A stretch of DNA of 64,000 nt from Nonomuraea sp. NEAU-A123 (GCF_018603905.1 NZ_JAHFZZ010000006.1:62001-126000), one strand, 5' to 3'; positions 25,285 through 33,734 are shown, counted from the stretch's first letter. Made by a program: numbers and translations. Notes: generated from the sequence alone by a model not told the origin.

Positions 25285-26067
25285 TCAGCGGTGGGTGCCG
25301 ATGGGGATGACGAGCGGTGTGCCCGCCACCGGGTCGGCGATGATCTTGGCGTCCAGCTCGAACACCTCCCGCATCAGCTCCTCCGTCAGCACCTCGTGCG
25401 GGTCGCCGGCGGCCACCACCCGGCCGTCCCGCATGGCCACCAGCCGGTCGGCGTAGCGGGCCGCCAGGTTGAGGTCGTGCAGCACCATGACGATGGTCCG
25501 GCTCGCCTCCCGGTGCAGGTGCCGTACCAGCTCCAGGACCTCCACCTGGTGCGCGAGGTCCAGGAACGTGGTCGGCTCGTCGAGCAGCAGCAGGTCGGTG
25601 CCCTGGGCCAGCGCCATGGAGATCCAGGCCCGCTGCCGCTGCCCGCCCGAGAGCTCGTCCAGGGGACGTTCCGCCAGGTCCGCCAGGCCGGTCATGGCCA
25701 GCGCCTCGCCCACGGCCGCCTCGTCGTCCGACGACCACTGCCGGTACCACGTCTGGTGCGGGTGCCTGCCCCTGGCGACCAGGTCGGCGACCGTCAGGCC
25801 CTCCGGCGCGGTGGGCGCCTGCGGCAGTACGCCGAGGATCTTGGCCACCTCGCGGGTGGGGATCCGGTCGATGCGCTTGCCGTCGAGCAGTACCTCGCCG
25901 CCCTGCGGCCGGAGCAGGCGGCCGAGGGCGCGCAGCAGGGTGGACTTGCCGCAGCCGTTCGGGCCGATGATCGTGGTGACGGTGCCCGCCTCGATGCCGA
26001 GGTCGAGGCCGTCCACGATGGTGCGATCTCCGTACCCGAGCTTGACGTCGACGGCCTGGAGCCTCAT
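25285..26067 (-). CDS. Iron-siderophore ABC transporter ATP-binding protein
   Basis: A 260-residue FecE/FepC-type ATPase: Walker A IIGPNGCGKSTLLRALG (about 33-49), Q-loop VLPQAPTAPEGLTV, signature ELSGGQRQRAWISMALAQ, Walker B LLLLDEPTTFLDLAHQ, and H-loop MVLHDLNLAARYAD. WYRQWSSDDEAAVGEAL is typical of siderophore importers. Its ATG overlaps the TGA of the upstream permease by 4 bases (ATGA), so the three genes form one coupled operon, transcribed leftward from the iron-box region at 28183-28221. Confidence 0.94.
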   Translation of the reverse strand: MRLQAVDVKLGYGDRTIVDGLDLGIEAGTVTTIIGPNGCGKSTLLRALGRLLRPQGGEVLLDGKRIDRIPTREVAKILGVLPQAPTAPEGLTVADLVARGRHPHQTWYRQWSSDDEAAVGEALAMTGLADLAERPLDELSGGQRQRAWISMALAQGTDLLLLDEPTTFLDLAHQVEVLELVRHLHREASRTIVMVLHDLNLAARYADRLVAMRDGRVVAAGDPHEVLTEELMREVFELDAKIIADPVAGTPLVIPIGTHR

Positions 26068-27107
26068 TTGCGCGCCTTCCAGATCAAGTGGATGAGGTAC
26101 GGGGCGCCGAGGACCGCGGTCACGACGCCGACGGGGAGTTCGATCGGGGAGAAGACGGTGCGGGCGATCAGGTCGGCGACGGCGGTCAGCACGGCGCCGA
26201 CCATCGCCGACGACAGCAGCGGCGGCTGGCCGGAGCGGGTGAGCCGGAGCGCGATCTGCGGCGCGGCCAGCGCGACGAACGCGATCGGGCCCGCCGAGGC
26301 CGTCGCGACGGCGGCGAGGAGCACCGCGGCGAGGATCATCAGCGCTCGCGCCGGGTTCATCCGCACGCCGAGCGCGGTGACCGTGTCGTCGCCGAAGCGC
26401 AGCGCGTCGAGCGAGCGGGTGCCGAGCAGCGTCAGCGGCACGAGTACGGCCAGCGCGAGCGCCACGGGCACCACGTGCTCCCAGCCCCGGCCGTTGAGCG
26501 AGCCGCTGATCCAGACCATGGCCCTGCCGGTGTCGTTCACGTCGCCGATGGTCAGCAGCCAGTACTTGACGTTGGTGAACACCGCGGCCACGCCGATGCC
26601 GACCAGGACCAGGCGGTAGCCGTCGAGCCCGCGCCGCCAGGCCAGCGCGTACACGATCGCGGCGCCCCCCAGGCCGCCGAGCAGGGCCAAGGCGGGGATG
26701 CCGAGGGTCGAGAGCAGCCCGCTGACGCCGCCGTACGCGCTGCCGCTGGCCACCACGCCCGCGACGACCGTGACGGAGGCGCCGGTGGTGACGCCGAGGA
26801 TCTCGGGGCTGGCCAGCGGGTTGCGCGCGATGGACTGGATGATCGCGCCGGACAGCGCCAGCGCCGCGCCCACCAGGGCGCCGGTCAGCGCGCGCGGCAG
26901 GCGGAGCTCCATGATCACGAAGTGGTTGGCGCTGTTGACGTCGAACGTGCCGCCCAGCACTTCGGCCACGCTCATCCGGATGTCGCCGATGCGCATGTTC
27001 AGGGCCATGAGCAGGCCGAGGAGCACCAGGCCGCCGAGGGTCACGGCGACGCCGCGCAGGCGTACCTGCCAGGACAGGCCCGCCACCCGCAGCGGGAACG
27101 TCGTCAT
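26064..27107 (-). CDS. FecCD-family iron-siderophore permease (second)
   Basis: A 347-residue integral membrane protein of the FecCD/BtuC type with about nine or ten helices. The family motifs are RLPRALTGALVGAALALSGAIIQSIARNPLASPEILGVTTGA near 75-115 and GPIAFVALAAPQIALRL near 265-285, the region that docks on the ATPase. It pairs with the other permease as a heterodimer for ferric siderophore uptake. Its ATG overlaps the upstream permease stop by one base (TGATG), and its own stop overlaps the ATPase start. Confidence 0.93.
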   Translation of the reverse strand: MTTFPLRVAGLSWQVRLRGVAVTLGGLVLLGLLMALNMRIGDIRMSVAEVLGGTFDVNSANHFVIMELRLPRALTGALVGAALALSGAIIQSIARNPLASPEILGVTTGASVTVVAGVVASGSAYGGVSGLLSTLGIPALALLGGLGGAAIVYALAWRRGLDGYRLVLVGIGVAAVFTNVKYWLLTIGDVNDTGRAMVWISGSLNGRGWEHVVPVALALAVLVPLTLLGTRSLDALRFGDDTVTALGVRMNPARALMILAAVLLAAVATASAGPIAFVALAAPQIALRLTRSGQPPLLSSAMVGAVLTAVADLIARTVFSPIELPVGVVTAVLGAPYLIHLIWKARK

Positions 27108-28141
27108 CACAGCCGCACCGGCTTCCTGCGGCGGACCAGGACGACGAAGAAGGGGGCGCCGAGCAGCGCGAGCACCACACCGACCTCCAGCTCGCCCGGT
27201 GGGGCGACGACACGGCCGATCACGTCGGCGAGCAGCAGCAGCGCGGCGCCGATCAGCCCGGAGTAGGGCAGCAGCCACCGGTGGTCGGTGCCGGACAGCG
27301 GGCGGGCCAGGTGCGGCACGATCAGCCCGACGAACGCGAGCGACCCGCAGGCGGCGACCGAGGCGCCGGAGAGCAGGGTGACGGCGGTGACGCCGACGGT
27401 GCGGGTGAGCGCGATGTTCTGGCCCAGGCTGCGGGCGACGTCCTCGCCGAGGGACAGCGCGTTCAGCCCCGGGGCGTTGACCATCGCCAGCAGCAGGCCG
27501 GCCAGGATGAAGGGCAGCACCTGCCAGACCACGTCGGAGCCGCGGGCGGCGATGGAGCCGGCCTGCCAGAACCTGAACACGTCCATCGCCTGCTCGTCCA
27601 GGAGCACGATGGCCGAGGTCAGCGCGTACAGGAAGGCGCTCACGGCGGTGCCCGCCAGGGCGAGCGTGACCGGCGTCGGGCCGCCGCGCCCGCCGACCAT
27701 GCCGAGCGCGAACACGCCGACGCTGGCGATCAGGGCGCCGGCCAGGCCGAACCAGATGTAGGCGAGCAGGCTGGAGGCGCCCAGCAGGATGATCGAGGCC
27801 ACCATCGCGAACGCCGCGCCCTGCGTGACGCCGAGCAGCCCGGGGTCGGCGAGCGGGTTGCGGGTGTGGCCCTGCATGAGCGCGCCCGCGACGCCTAATG
27901 CCAGCCCGGCGAGCACGCCGAGCACGGTCCTGGGGACGCGCAGCGAGCGGATGACGATGTCGTTCTCGGTGCCGCTCGGGGTGGTGAGCGCGTGCCAGGC
28001 GTCGGCCGGCGGCACGGACTTGGCGCCGATCGTGATGCTCAGCACCACGCCGATCAGGACGGCTCCGAGCAAGACCAGGAGTACGGAGAGCCGCCGATGC
28101 TGAACGCCGTGCGGGCGCGGCGTCACAGCCGTAGCGGTCAC
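27107..28141 (-). CDS. FecCD-family iron-siderophore permease (first)
   Basis: A 344-residue FecCD-type permease, first gene of the leftward operon, GTG start. RVPRTVLGVLAGLALGVAGALMQGHTRNPLADPGLLGVTQGAA is the BtuC/FecC signature, and GSLAFVGLIVPHLARPLSG is the ATPase-contact loop. It carries about nine hydrophobic helices. The start lies 42 bases from the nearest iron box. The substrate (which siderophore) cannot be read from sequence, and no siderophore biosynthesis genes are in the window. Confidence 0.93.
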   Translation of the reverse strand: MTATAVTPRPHGVQHRRLSVLLVLLGAVLIGVVLSITIGAKSVPPADAWHALTTPSGTENDIVIRSLRVPRTVLGVLAGLALGVAGALMQGHTRNPLADPGLLGVTQGAAFAMVASIILLGASSLLAYIWFGLAGALIASVGVFALGMVGGRGGPTPVTLALAGTAVSAFLYALTSAIVLLDEQAMDVFRFWQAGSIAARGSDVVWQVLPFILAGLLLAMVNAPGLNALSLGEDVARSLGQNIALTRTVGVTAVTLLSGASVAACGSLAFVGLIVPHLARPLSGTDHRWLLPYSGLIGAALLLLADVIGRVVAPPGELEVGVVLALLGAPFFVVLVRRRKPVRL

Positions 28142-28182
28142 GCTTTTCCTCCCTGTTTGTTGCCCGACCTTGGTGAAGTATG

Positions 28183-28221
28183 TCAGGTTAGGCAGGGCTA
28201 ACCTAATTTAGGGTTGCCTAA
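28183..28221. promoter_or_regulatory. Overlapping IdeR/DmdR-type iron boxes
   Basis: The divergent gap between permease and binding-protein genes holds TTAGGCAGGGCTAACCTAA (28188-28206), 16 of 19 matches to the IdeR/DtxR consensus. A second register (28183-28201) has about 14 of 19 and a third (28203-28221) about 13 of 19. A perfect inverted repeat AGGTTAG/CTAACCT spans 28185-28204. This predicts iron-dependent repression of both transcripts. Confidence 0.82.
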
Positions 28222-28240
28222 GATTTGCGAAAGGGATCAG

Positions 28241-29203
28241 ATGAGACCGTTGCGCGCCCTGGTGGGAGCCGTCCTCGTGGCGGCGCTCGCCGCCTGTGGT
28301 TCGACGCCCGCCGCGCAGAAGCTGACGGAACCGTTTCGCACCATCAAGCACGCGATGGGCGAGACCACGATCCCGGCCCAGCCCAAGCGGGTGGTGGCCC
28401 TGGACCAGAGCTTCGTCGACGCGGTGCTGACGCTCCAGACGCCGGTGGTCGGCTACACCACCTACCGGTCCATCGACACGAAGCTCCCCGATTATCTGGG
28501 CTCCGTCGCCGCCGAGTACGGCAAGGAGGCCACCCCGGTCGGCACCCTGGAGCAGCCCAGCCTGGAGAAGATCATGGCGCTCAAGCCCGATCTCATCGTC
28601 TCGGCCAAGGTCCGCCACGAGGCCCTCTACGACAAGCTGTCCAAGATCGCCCCGACCGTCTTCAGCGAGACCACCGGCGCCATCTGGAAGGACAACGTCC
28701 GGCTCATGGGGCAGGCCCTGGGCAAGGAGCAGCTCGCCGACACCACGATCAAGTCGTACGAGGAGCGGGCCGCGAAGATCGGCGCCGCGATCAAGGAGAA
28801 GGACGGGAAGCTGCCGACCATCTCCGTCGTCAGGTTCGCCGGTGAGCCGACGACCCGGTTGTACGTCGAGAAGTCCTACTCGGGCATCGTGCTGAAGGAC
28901 ATCGGCTTCCCGCGCCCGGAGGGCCAGCCGACCAAGCAGGACGCGATCGTGGTGGACGTGAGCCAGGAGCGCATCGGCGACCTGGACGCGGACCAGATTT
29001 TCGTGGCGACATACGCGGACCCGTCGGCTGAGGCGTCCAAGGAGAAGTTCGTCGGCAACCCGCTGTGGGGAAAGCTCAAGGGGGAGAAGCGCGAGGTCAG
29101 CGACGTGACCTGGATGACCGCGGTCGGCATTCAGGGCGCCCACGCGATCCTCGACGACGTGGCGAAGTTCTTCGCCGTCGATTCCGCCAAGACCGTCTCT
29201 TGA
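28241..29203 (+). CDS. Iron-siderophore ABC transporter substrate-binding lipoprotein
   Basis: A 320-residue FepB/FecB-type lipoprotein. The signal peptide ends LVAALAAC with lipobox Cys19. The mature part shows TIPAQPKRVVALDQSFVDAVLTL, VGTLEQPSLEKIMALKPDLIV, and ALYDKLSKIAPTVFSE, the two-lobed periplasmic-binding-protein fold linked by a rigid helix. It captures ferric siderophore outside the membrane for the divergent permeases. AAAGGGA precedes the ATG at 28241; the frame further upstream crosses the iron boxes and is not coding. Its stop is 4 bases from the convergent desulfhydrase gene. Confidence 0.93.
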   Translation: MRPLRALVGAVLVAALAACGSTPAAQKLTEPFRTIKHAMGETTIPAQPKRVVALDQSFVDAVLTLQTPVVGYTTYRSIDTKLPDYLGSVAAEYGKEATPVGTLEQPSLEKIMALKPDLIVSAKVRHEALYDKLSKIAPTVFSETTGAIWKDNVRLMGQALGKEQLADTTIKSYEERAAKIGAAIKEKDGKLPTISVVRFAGEPTTRLYVEKSYSGIVLKDIGFPRPEGQPTKQDAIVVDVSQERIGDLDADQIFVATYADPSAEASKEKFVGNPLWGKLKGEKREVSDVTWMTAVGIQGAHAILDDVAKFFAVDSAKTVS

Positions 29204-29207
29204 GGGA

Positions 29208-30290
29208 TCAGCCCGCCAATAGGAACGTACGCAGGTCTTCCAGGTGTGGGGCGAGGTCCAGGCCCTGGGCGGTGAGCCAGTCCTGGTCGCAGTAGGTGCC
29301 CCGATAGCGCTCGCCCCCGTCGCAGATCAGGGTGACGATGCTGCCCTGGGCGCCGGCCGCGCGCATCTCGCGGATCAGGTCCACGCAGGCGGCCACGTTC
29401 GTGCCGGTGGAGCCGCCCACGTCGCGGCCCGTCACCTCGCGGACCCAGTGCATGGCGGCGATCGACCGGGCATCCGGTACGGCGATCATGCGGTCGATGA
29501 CCATCGGCTGGAACGAGGGCTCCACCCTCGGCCGGCCGATGCCCTCGATGCGGGAGCCCCGGGCGGTGACGGACATATCACCCGACACCCAGCTCGGGTA
29601 GAAGGCGGAGCCCTCCGGGTCGGCCACCGCGAGGCGCGTGGGGTGGCGGCGGTAGCGGATGTAGCGGCCGATCGTCGAGGAGGTGCCGCCCGTGCCCGCG
29701 CCTACCACGATCCAGGTAGGCTCGGGGTAGGGTTCCATGGCCATCTGGGCATAGATGGACTCGGCGATGTTGTTGTTGCCCCGCCAGTCCGTGGCCCGCT
29801 CGGCGTAGGTGAACTGGTCCATGAAGTGGCCGTACGTCTCGGCCGCCAGACGACGGGACTCGTCATAGATGGTGCCCGGGTCGTCGACCAGGTGACACTT
29901 GCCGCCGTAGAACTCGATCAGCGAGATCTTCTCCGGTGAGGTGGAGGCGGGCATCACCGCGATGAAGGCCAGCCCGAGGAGCCGGGCGAAATATGCCTCG
30001 CTGACCGCGGTCGAGCCGCTCGACGCCTCGACGACCGTGGTGGCCGGGCCGATCCAGCCGTTGGCCAGGCCGTACAGGAAAAGAGATCGGGCGAGCCGGT
30101 GTTTGAGTGAACCGGTGGGGTGTACTGATTCGTCTTTCAAGTAGAGGTTTACGCCCCAGTGCGGGGGAAGCGGAAAGACATGGAGGTGCGTATCGCAACT
30201 CCGGTTGGCGTCGGCTTCGACCCTACGGATGGCCTCCGTCACCCAGAGTCGTGCCTCTATGTCATGACGGTCCACAAAATCCATCTCCAT
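29208..30290 (-). CDS. cds1: PLP-dependent cysteine desulfhydrase / cysteine synthase-like protein (Cds1 type)
   Basis: A 360-residue fold-type II PLP enzyme. The PLP lysine is in HPTGSLKHRLARSLF, the substrate loop is EASSGSTAVSEAYFARLLG (in place of the TSGNT loop), and the phosphate-binding glycine loop is VVGAGTGGTSSTIGRYI. The long form with RGNNNIAESIYAQM and DVGGSTGTNVAACVDLI matches the Rv3684/Cds1 group, which degrades cysteine to H2S, pyruvate and ammonia; cysteine synthase activity cannot be excluded. It may start at ATG 30290 or two codons later. It is divergent from the SigR-type sigma gene across an AT-rich gap. Confidence 0.82.
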   Translation of the reverse strand: MEMDFVDRHDIEARLWVTEAIRRVEADANRSCDTHLHVFPLPPHWGVNLYLKDESVHPTGSLKHRLARSLFLYGLANGWIGPATTVVEASSGSTAVSEAYFARLLGLAFIAVMPASTSPEKISLIEFYGGKCHLVDDPGTIYDESRRLAAETYGHFMDQFTYAERATDWRGNNNIAESIYAQMAMEPYPEPTWIVVGAGTGGTSSTIGRYIRYRRHPTRLAVADPEGSAFYPSWVSGDMSVTARGSRIEGIGRPRVEPSFQPMVIDRMIAVPDARSIAAMHWVREVTGRDVGGSTGTNVAACVDLIREMRAAGAQGSIVTLICDGGERYRGTYCDQDWLTAQGLDLAPHLEDLRTFLLAG

Positions 30291-30424
30291 ACGCTATCCC
30301 ATGTGACTCTGACCACATTAATCGTGAAATTGGGTGTATAGTGTTATGCTAATGAGACTGGTCCGGCCGTGGACGTGATGACGCACGCCGCGAGCATGTG
30401 GACCGTTCACCTCCCTGACCTGGC

Positions 30425-30450
30425 GGAACCGCTAACGCAGCCCTTACGTG
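30425..30450 (+). promoter_or_regulatory. Candidate ECF-type promoter upstream of sigma gene
   Basis: GGAACC (30425-30430), a 16-base spacer, then CGTG (30447-30450) resemble ECF sigma promoters and could mean autoregulation. It differs from the SigR consensus (GGAAT, 18 bases, GTT), so this is tentative. Confidence 0.3.
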
Positions 30451-30520
30451 GGGATTGCGAAACTGGTACCAAGGTCAGCGGCTTGGCCGAGATGGGGGAT
30501 ACAGCGCAAGGGGGAATGAT

Positions 30521-31114
30521 TTGATCACCATGACCGATGAGCAGCGACAGGACTGGTTCGAGCGCGATGTAGTGCCCGTGACGTCGCAGCTGTTCGCCTC
30601 CGCCATGCGTCTGACCCGCAACTCCGCCGACGCAGAGGACCTGGTCCAGGAGACCGTGGCCAAGGCGTATACCTCCTACCACCAGTTCCGCGAGGGCACC
30701 AACCTCAAGGCTTGGCTCCACCGGATCCTCACCAACAACTTCATCAACGACTATCGCAAGAAGCAGCGCTCGCCGAAGCTGGCGGCCGCCGAGGAGATCG
30801 AGGACTGGCAGCTGCACGCCGCCGAGTCCCACAGCTCGACCGGCCTGAAGTCGGCCGAGACCGAGGCGATCGAACGGCTGCCCGACAACGTCGTGATGAA
30901 CGCGCTGCGCTCCCTGCCGGAGGACTTCCGCGTCGCCGTCTACCTGGCCGACGTCGAGGGGTTCGCCTACAAGGAGATCGCCGAGCGCATGGGCACACCG
31001 ATCGGCACGGTCATGTCCCGGTTGCACCGTGGCCGCCGTCAACTGCGCGGCATGCTCGAGGGCTACGCCCGCGAAGAGGGCGCGGTACGCGTCCCGGCTC
31101 AGAGCGCCGCATAG
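30521..31114 (+). CDS. sigR: ECF RNA polymerase sigma factor, SigR/SigH type
   Basis: A 197-residue ECF sigma factor of the group that controls thiol-oxidative stress in actinobacteria. Region 2 is LFASAMRLTRNSADAEDLVQETVAKAYTSYHQF to LKAWLHRILTNNFINDYRKK; region 4 is ALRSLPEDFRVAVYLADVEGFAYKEIAERMGTPIGTVMSRLHRGRRQLR, almost the textbook SigR sequence. TTG at 30521 is preferred because AAGGGGGA lies 5 bases upstream; ATG 30530 is the alternative, and a TTG at 30455 would give a longer form. The expected anti-sigma RsrA does not follow. The last 16 bases overlap the convergent HATPase gene. Confidence 0.92.
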   Translation: MITMTDEQRQDWFERDVVPVTSQLFASAMRLTRNSADAEDLVQETVAKAYTSYHQFREGTNLKAWLHRILTNNFINDYRKKQRSPKLAAAEEIEDWQLHAAESHSSTGLKSAETEAIERLPDNVVMNALRSLPEDFRVAVYLADVEGFAYKEIAERMGTPIGTVMSRLHRGRRQLRGMLEGYAREEGAVRVPAQSAA

Positions 31115-32055
31115 CCATCCAACCCCATATGGAGCCGCACGCGGAGCGTTCCGTCCTCAGCCCGTAGGTCGACGAAGTCGCAGAGCTGACGGCTGATCCA
31201 GAGCCCGTATCCTCGAGAGGATTCGGGCTCTGGTGGTATATAGCCCGGCAAGGGGTCATCCAGCGCGCCGCCCGGGTCGGCGATCTCGCAGACCATCTCC
31301 CCTCCGCTCACCCACATCCTGATCAGGCCGTGGCCGGCGCCGTGCTCGACGCTGTTCGCGGCGATCTCGGAGACGCTGAGCACCAGGGAGCCGATGAGGT
31401 TCACGTCCATCCCCGCGGCGCTGGCGTAGTCGCGGACCGTGTGCCTGAGCCCCTTGATCCCCTGCGCGGTGAAGCTCACCGTCGCCACCTGGCCGCTCGG
31501 CGCGGGCAGCGGCGCCAGGTCGCCGTTCAGCACCAGCTCGTGCGGCCGGACGAAGCCCGTGCTGACCGTCTCGCCGTCGGACTCGAGCAGCAGGGGATGG
31601 ATCACCGGCTGATACTCCAGCACCGCCGCCGGGACCGTCCGCGGGTCGTACAGGCACAGGACGACGGCCCTCGCGTCCTCCAGGGCGGCGTTCAGCACCG
31701 ACTCGTAGCGGATCCACTCGCGTATCTCGCGCTCGCCGCGGTCCCACCAGGGGGCCTCGCCGACGACGAGCGTGCGCCGCCCCCGGGTGTACTCGTGGTA
31801 GGCGGCCAGTGTGCGGTGCGGGTGGTGGTACCAGGTGCGGGAGTCCCTGCGGTCGATCTGCCCGGCCTCGTCGCCGAGCGCCTCTTCGAGCAGCCGGAGC
31901 TTCCCGGCCGAGGTCACCACGAGCACGCGCCTGTCGTCGGCGAGTGCCGCGCGCACGCGGGGCACGATCAGTGTGAGAAAGGTGTCATCCGAGTCGTACG
32001 GCACCGCGACGTGCTTGAACGGCTCGGGGGCTGGAGGTGCCCGATCGGGGCGCAC
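31099..32055 (-). CDS. MEDS-domain and HATPase anti-sigma-type regulator
   Basis: A 318-residue two-domain protein. Residues 1-165 match the MEDS (DcmR-like) sensory domain: HVAVPYDSDDTFLTLIVPRV, RVLVVTSAGKLRLL, TWYHHPHRTLAAYHEY. Residues 195-318 are an RsbW-like HATPase: LVLSVSEIAANSVEHGAGHG (N-box), EIADPGGALDDP (G1), SSRGYGLWISRQLCDFVDL (G2). Such proteins bind sigma factors or anti-anti-sigma proteins and may phosphorylate the latter. It overlaps the sigma gene tail to tail, but a direct link is not shown; the SigR class is normally held by a zinc anti-sigma factor, not an HATPase. Confidence 0.85.
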   Translation of the reverse strand: MRPDRAPPAPEPFKHVAVPYDSDDTFLTLIVPRVRAALADDRRVLVVTSAGKLRLLEEALGDEAGQIDRRDSRTWYHHPHRTLAAYHEYTRGRRTLVVGEAPWWDRGEREIREWIRYESVLNAALEDARAVVLCLYDPRTVPAAVLEYQPVIHPLLLESDGETVSTGFVRPHELVLNGDLAPLPAPSGQVATVSFTAQGIKGLRHTVRDYASAAGMDVNLIGSLVLSVSEIAANSVEHGAGHGLIRMWVSGGEMVCEIADPGGALDDPLPGYIPPEPESSRGYGLWISRQLCDFVDLRAEDGTLRVRLHMGLDGYAAL

Positions 32056-32183
32056 GGCCGAAACGTAACAAGGGCTTGCAATCTACGCAACGGCTGCGAG
32101 CACCGCCGCGCCCGGCGGCGGAATCGGCGCGCCAAGCGACCGCGCCCAAACCACCGCGTCAGGCGACGCGTCAGATGACCGTG

Positions 32184-33017
32184 TCAGGCGACCGCGATGA
32201 GCGCCACCGCGCCGAGTGCGCACGCGACGCCCGCCACCTGGATCGCGTGCAGCCGCTCGCCGAGCACCTGTCTGGCCAGCAGCAGCGTGCTCGCCGGGTA
32301 GAGGGACACCAGCACCGCCACCAGGCTCAGCAGGCCCTCCTGCTTGGCCAGCAGGTACAGCACGTTGGCCAGCATGTCGAGCACGCCCGCCGCGACGATG
32401 ATGTGCAGCGACCCCCCGCCCGGCTTCAGCGTGCGCCGCGTCGCCACCGCGAGGAGCACCACCAGCGTCACCGAGGACAGCCGGGCTCCCACCAGGGGCC
32501 ACAGCCCGCCCTCGTCGGGAGCCAGGGCGAGCATGATGAAGAACCCGCCGAACGCGGCCCCCGCGGCCAGGGCGGTGAGCACCGAGCCCATCGAGCCGCT
32601 CTTCCCGGCGGAGCCGCCCTGGCTCACCAGGAGCACGGAGCCGAGGGCCAGCACCACCCCGACCAGCGCCACGGGCTGGGGACGCTCGCCGGCCGCCAGG
32701 CCGTACAGGACGGGGAGCGCCGCCGACGTGACCGCGGTCGTGGGCGCCACCACCGACATGGCGCCGGTGGCGAGCGCCCGGTAGAAGAGCACCAGCCCGG
32801 TGGCGCCCGCCACGCCCGCGCCCAGCCCCCAGAGCATCGCCCCGTCGCTGAGCCGGCCGGGAAGTATGGGCAGCACGGCGAGGATCACGGCCAGGCCGGC
32901 GAGCTGCGACAGCGCCACGACCGCGAGCACGCGCGATCGCCGGGTGGCCAGGCCGCCGAAGAAGTCAGCCGTGCCGTACACCATCGCGCAGACCGTCGCG
33001 AGGATCACCGCAGTCAC
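32184..33017 (-). CDS. EamA/DMT family transporter
   Basis: A 277-residue membrane protein with about ten helices in two EamA repeats (AMVYGTADFFGGLATRRSRV at the start of the first; GFFIMLALAPDEGGLWPLVGARL in the second; LYPASTLLLARQVLGERLHAIQ near the end). EamA proteins export amino acids or other metabolites; the substrate is unknown. GTG start with GGAAGGTGAG upstream. It is divergent from the XRE-cupin regulator, which probably controls it. The 128 bases after its stop contain imperfect repeats of TCAGGCGAC near 32158-32194. Confidence 0.9.
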   Translation of the reverse strand: MTAVILATVCAMVYGTADFFGGLATRRSRVLAVVALSQLAGLAVILAVLPILPGRLSDGAMLWGLGAGVAGATGLVLFYRALATGAMSVVAPTTAVTSAALPVLYGLAAGERPQPVALVGVVLALGSVLLVSQGGSAGKSGSMGSVLTALAAGAAFGGFFIMLALAPDEGGLWPLVGARLSSVTLVVLLAVATRRTLKPGGGSLHIIVAAGVLDMLANVLYLLAKQEGLLSLVAVLVSLYPASTLLLARQVLGERLHAIQVAGVACALGAVALIAVA

Positions 33018-33065
33018 GTTCTCACCTTCCAGGTCATCAGAGTGAACTAGTAGTACAACACATTA

Positions 33066-33104
33066 GGTGCAATACACTGCAAATCAAATTCACTAGACTG
33101 CACC
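33066..33104. promoter_or_regulatory. Candidate operator between EamA and XRE-cupin genes
   Basis: GGTGCA (33067-33072 region) and TGCACC (33099-33104) are inverted repeats flanking TGCA-N6-TGCA (33068-33081). TAGACT (33094-33099) is a good -10 seven bases before the regulator ATG at 33107, implying a leaderless message. Likely binding site for the divergent XRE-cupin protein. Confidence 0.5.
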
Positions 33105-33106
33105 GC

Positions 33107-33682
33107 ATGGAGGACCCGGAGACGATCACCCAGGCCATCGCGAACAACGTGCGCGCCCAGCGCGCGCACCGCGGGCTCACGCTCGACGCGCTGGCCGCCA
33201 GGTCGGGAGTGAGCAGGGGCATGCTGGTCCAGGTCGAGCAAGGCCGGACCAACCCCAGCGTCTCCACGCTCACGCGGATCGCCTCCGCGCTGGGCGTGAC
33301 CGTGGCCCGGCTGGTGGAGGTCTCCGACGTGCCGGTGGTGCGGATCGTCGAGAAGGCGGACGTGGTCACCTTCGACCAGGGCGAGGTGCAGGCGAAGCTG
33401 CTCGTCGGGGCCGACGCGCCGATGATCCTCGAACTGTGGGACTGGCGGCTGGGGCCCGGCCAGCACCACGACGGCGACGCCCACCCGCCGGGCACCCGCG
33501 AGATGCTGACCGTCCTGGCGGGCGAGCTGACGCTCACGGTGTACGGCAGGAGCTACGTGGTCAAGACCGACGCCGCCGTGCTCTTCACCGCCGACAGACC
33601 CCATCGCTACGCCAACCAGGGGCCCGAGGAGCTCCGGCTGGTCATGGTCGTGGCCGAGCCCAGAGAGGCGCCTGACCAATAA
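33107..33682 (+). CDS. XRE-family regulator with cupin domain
   Basis: A 191-residue regulator. The N-terminal HTH (about 12-66) reads RAQRAHRGLTLDALAARSGVSRGMLVQVEQGRTNPSVSTLTRIASALG. A C-terminal cupin_2 barrel (about 115-185) contains the motif-1-like QHHDGDAHPPGTREMLTVLAGEL and DRPHRYANQG; several potential metal-binding His are kept. These SutR/PuuR-like proteins sense small molecules and often control an adjacent transporter, here the divergent EamA gene. The ATG at 33107 follows the -10 by seven bases. Confidence 0.9.
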   Translation: MEDPETITQAIANNVRAQRAHRGLTLDALAARSGVSRGMLVQVEQGRTNPSVSTLTRIASALGVTVARLVEVSDVPVVRIVEKADVVTFDQGEVQAKLLVGADAPMILELWDWRLGPGQHHDGDAHPPGTREMLTVLAGELTLTVYGRSYVVKTDAAVLFTADRPHRYANQGPEELRLVMVVAEPREAPDQ

Positions 33683-33734
33683 CGCCGAACGGCCTCCGGA
33701 TCACCTTCTGGAGTTTCATGATTACTCCATGTCC

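Noticed and set aside
23447..28141. A RiPP or siderophore biosynthetic cluster around the small peptide and iron importer
   Set aside because: No modifying enzyme, NRPS, NIS synthetase or protease is present; only uptake genes and a TPR protein.
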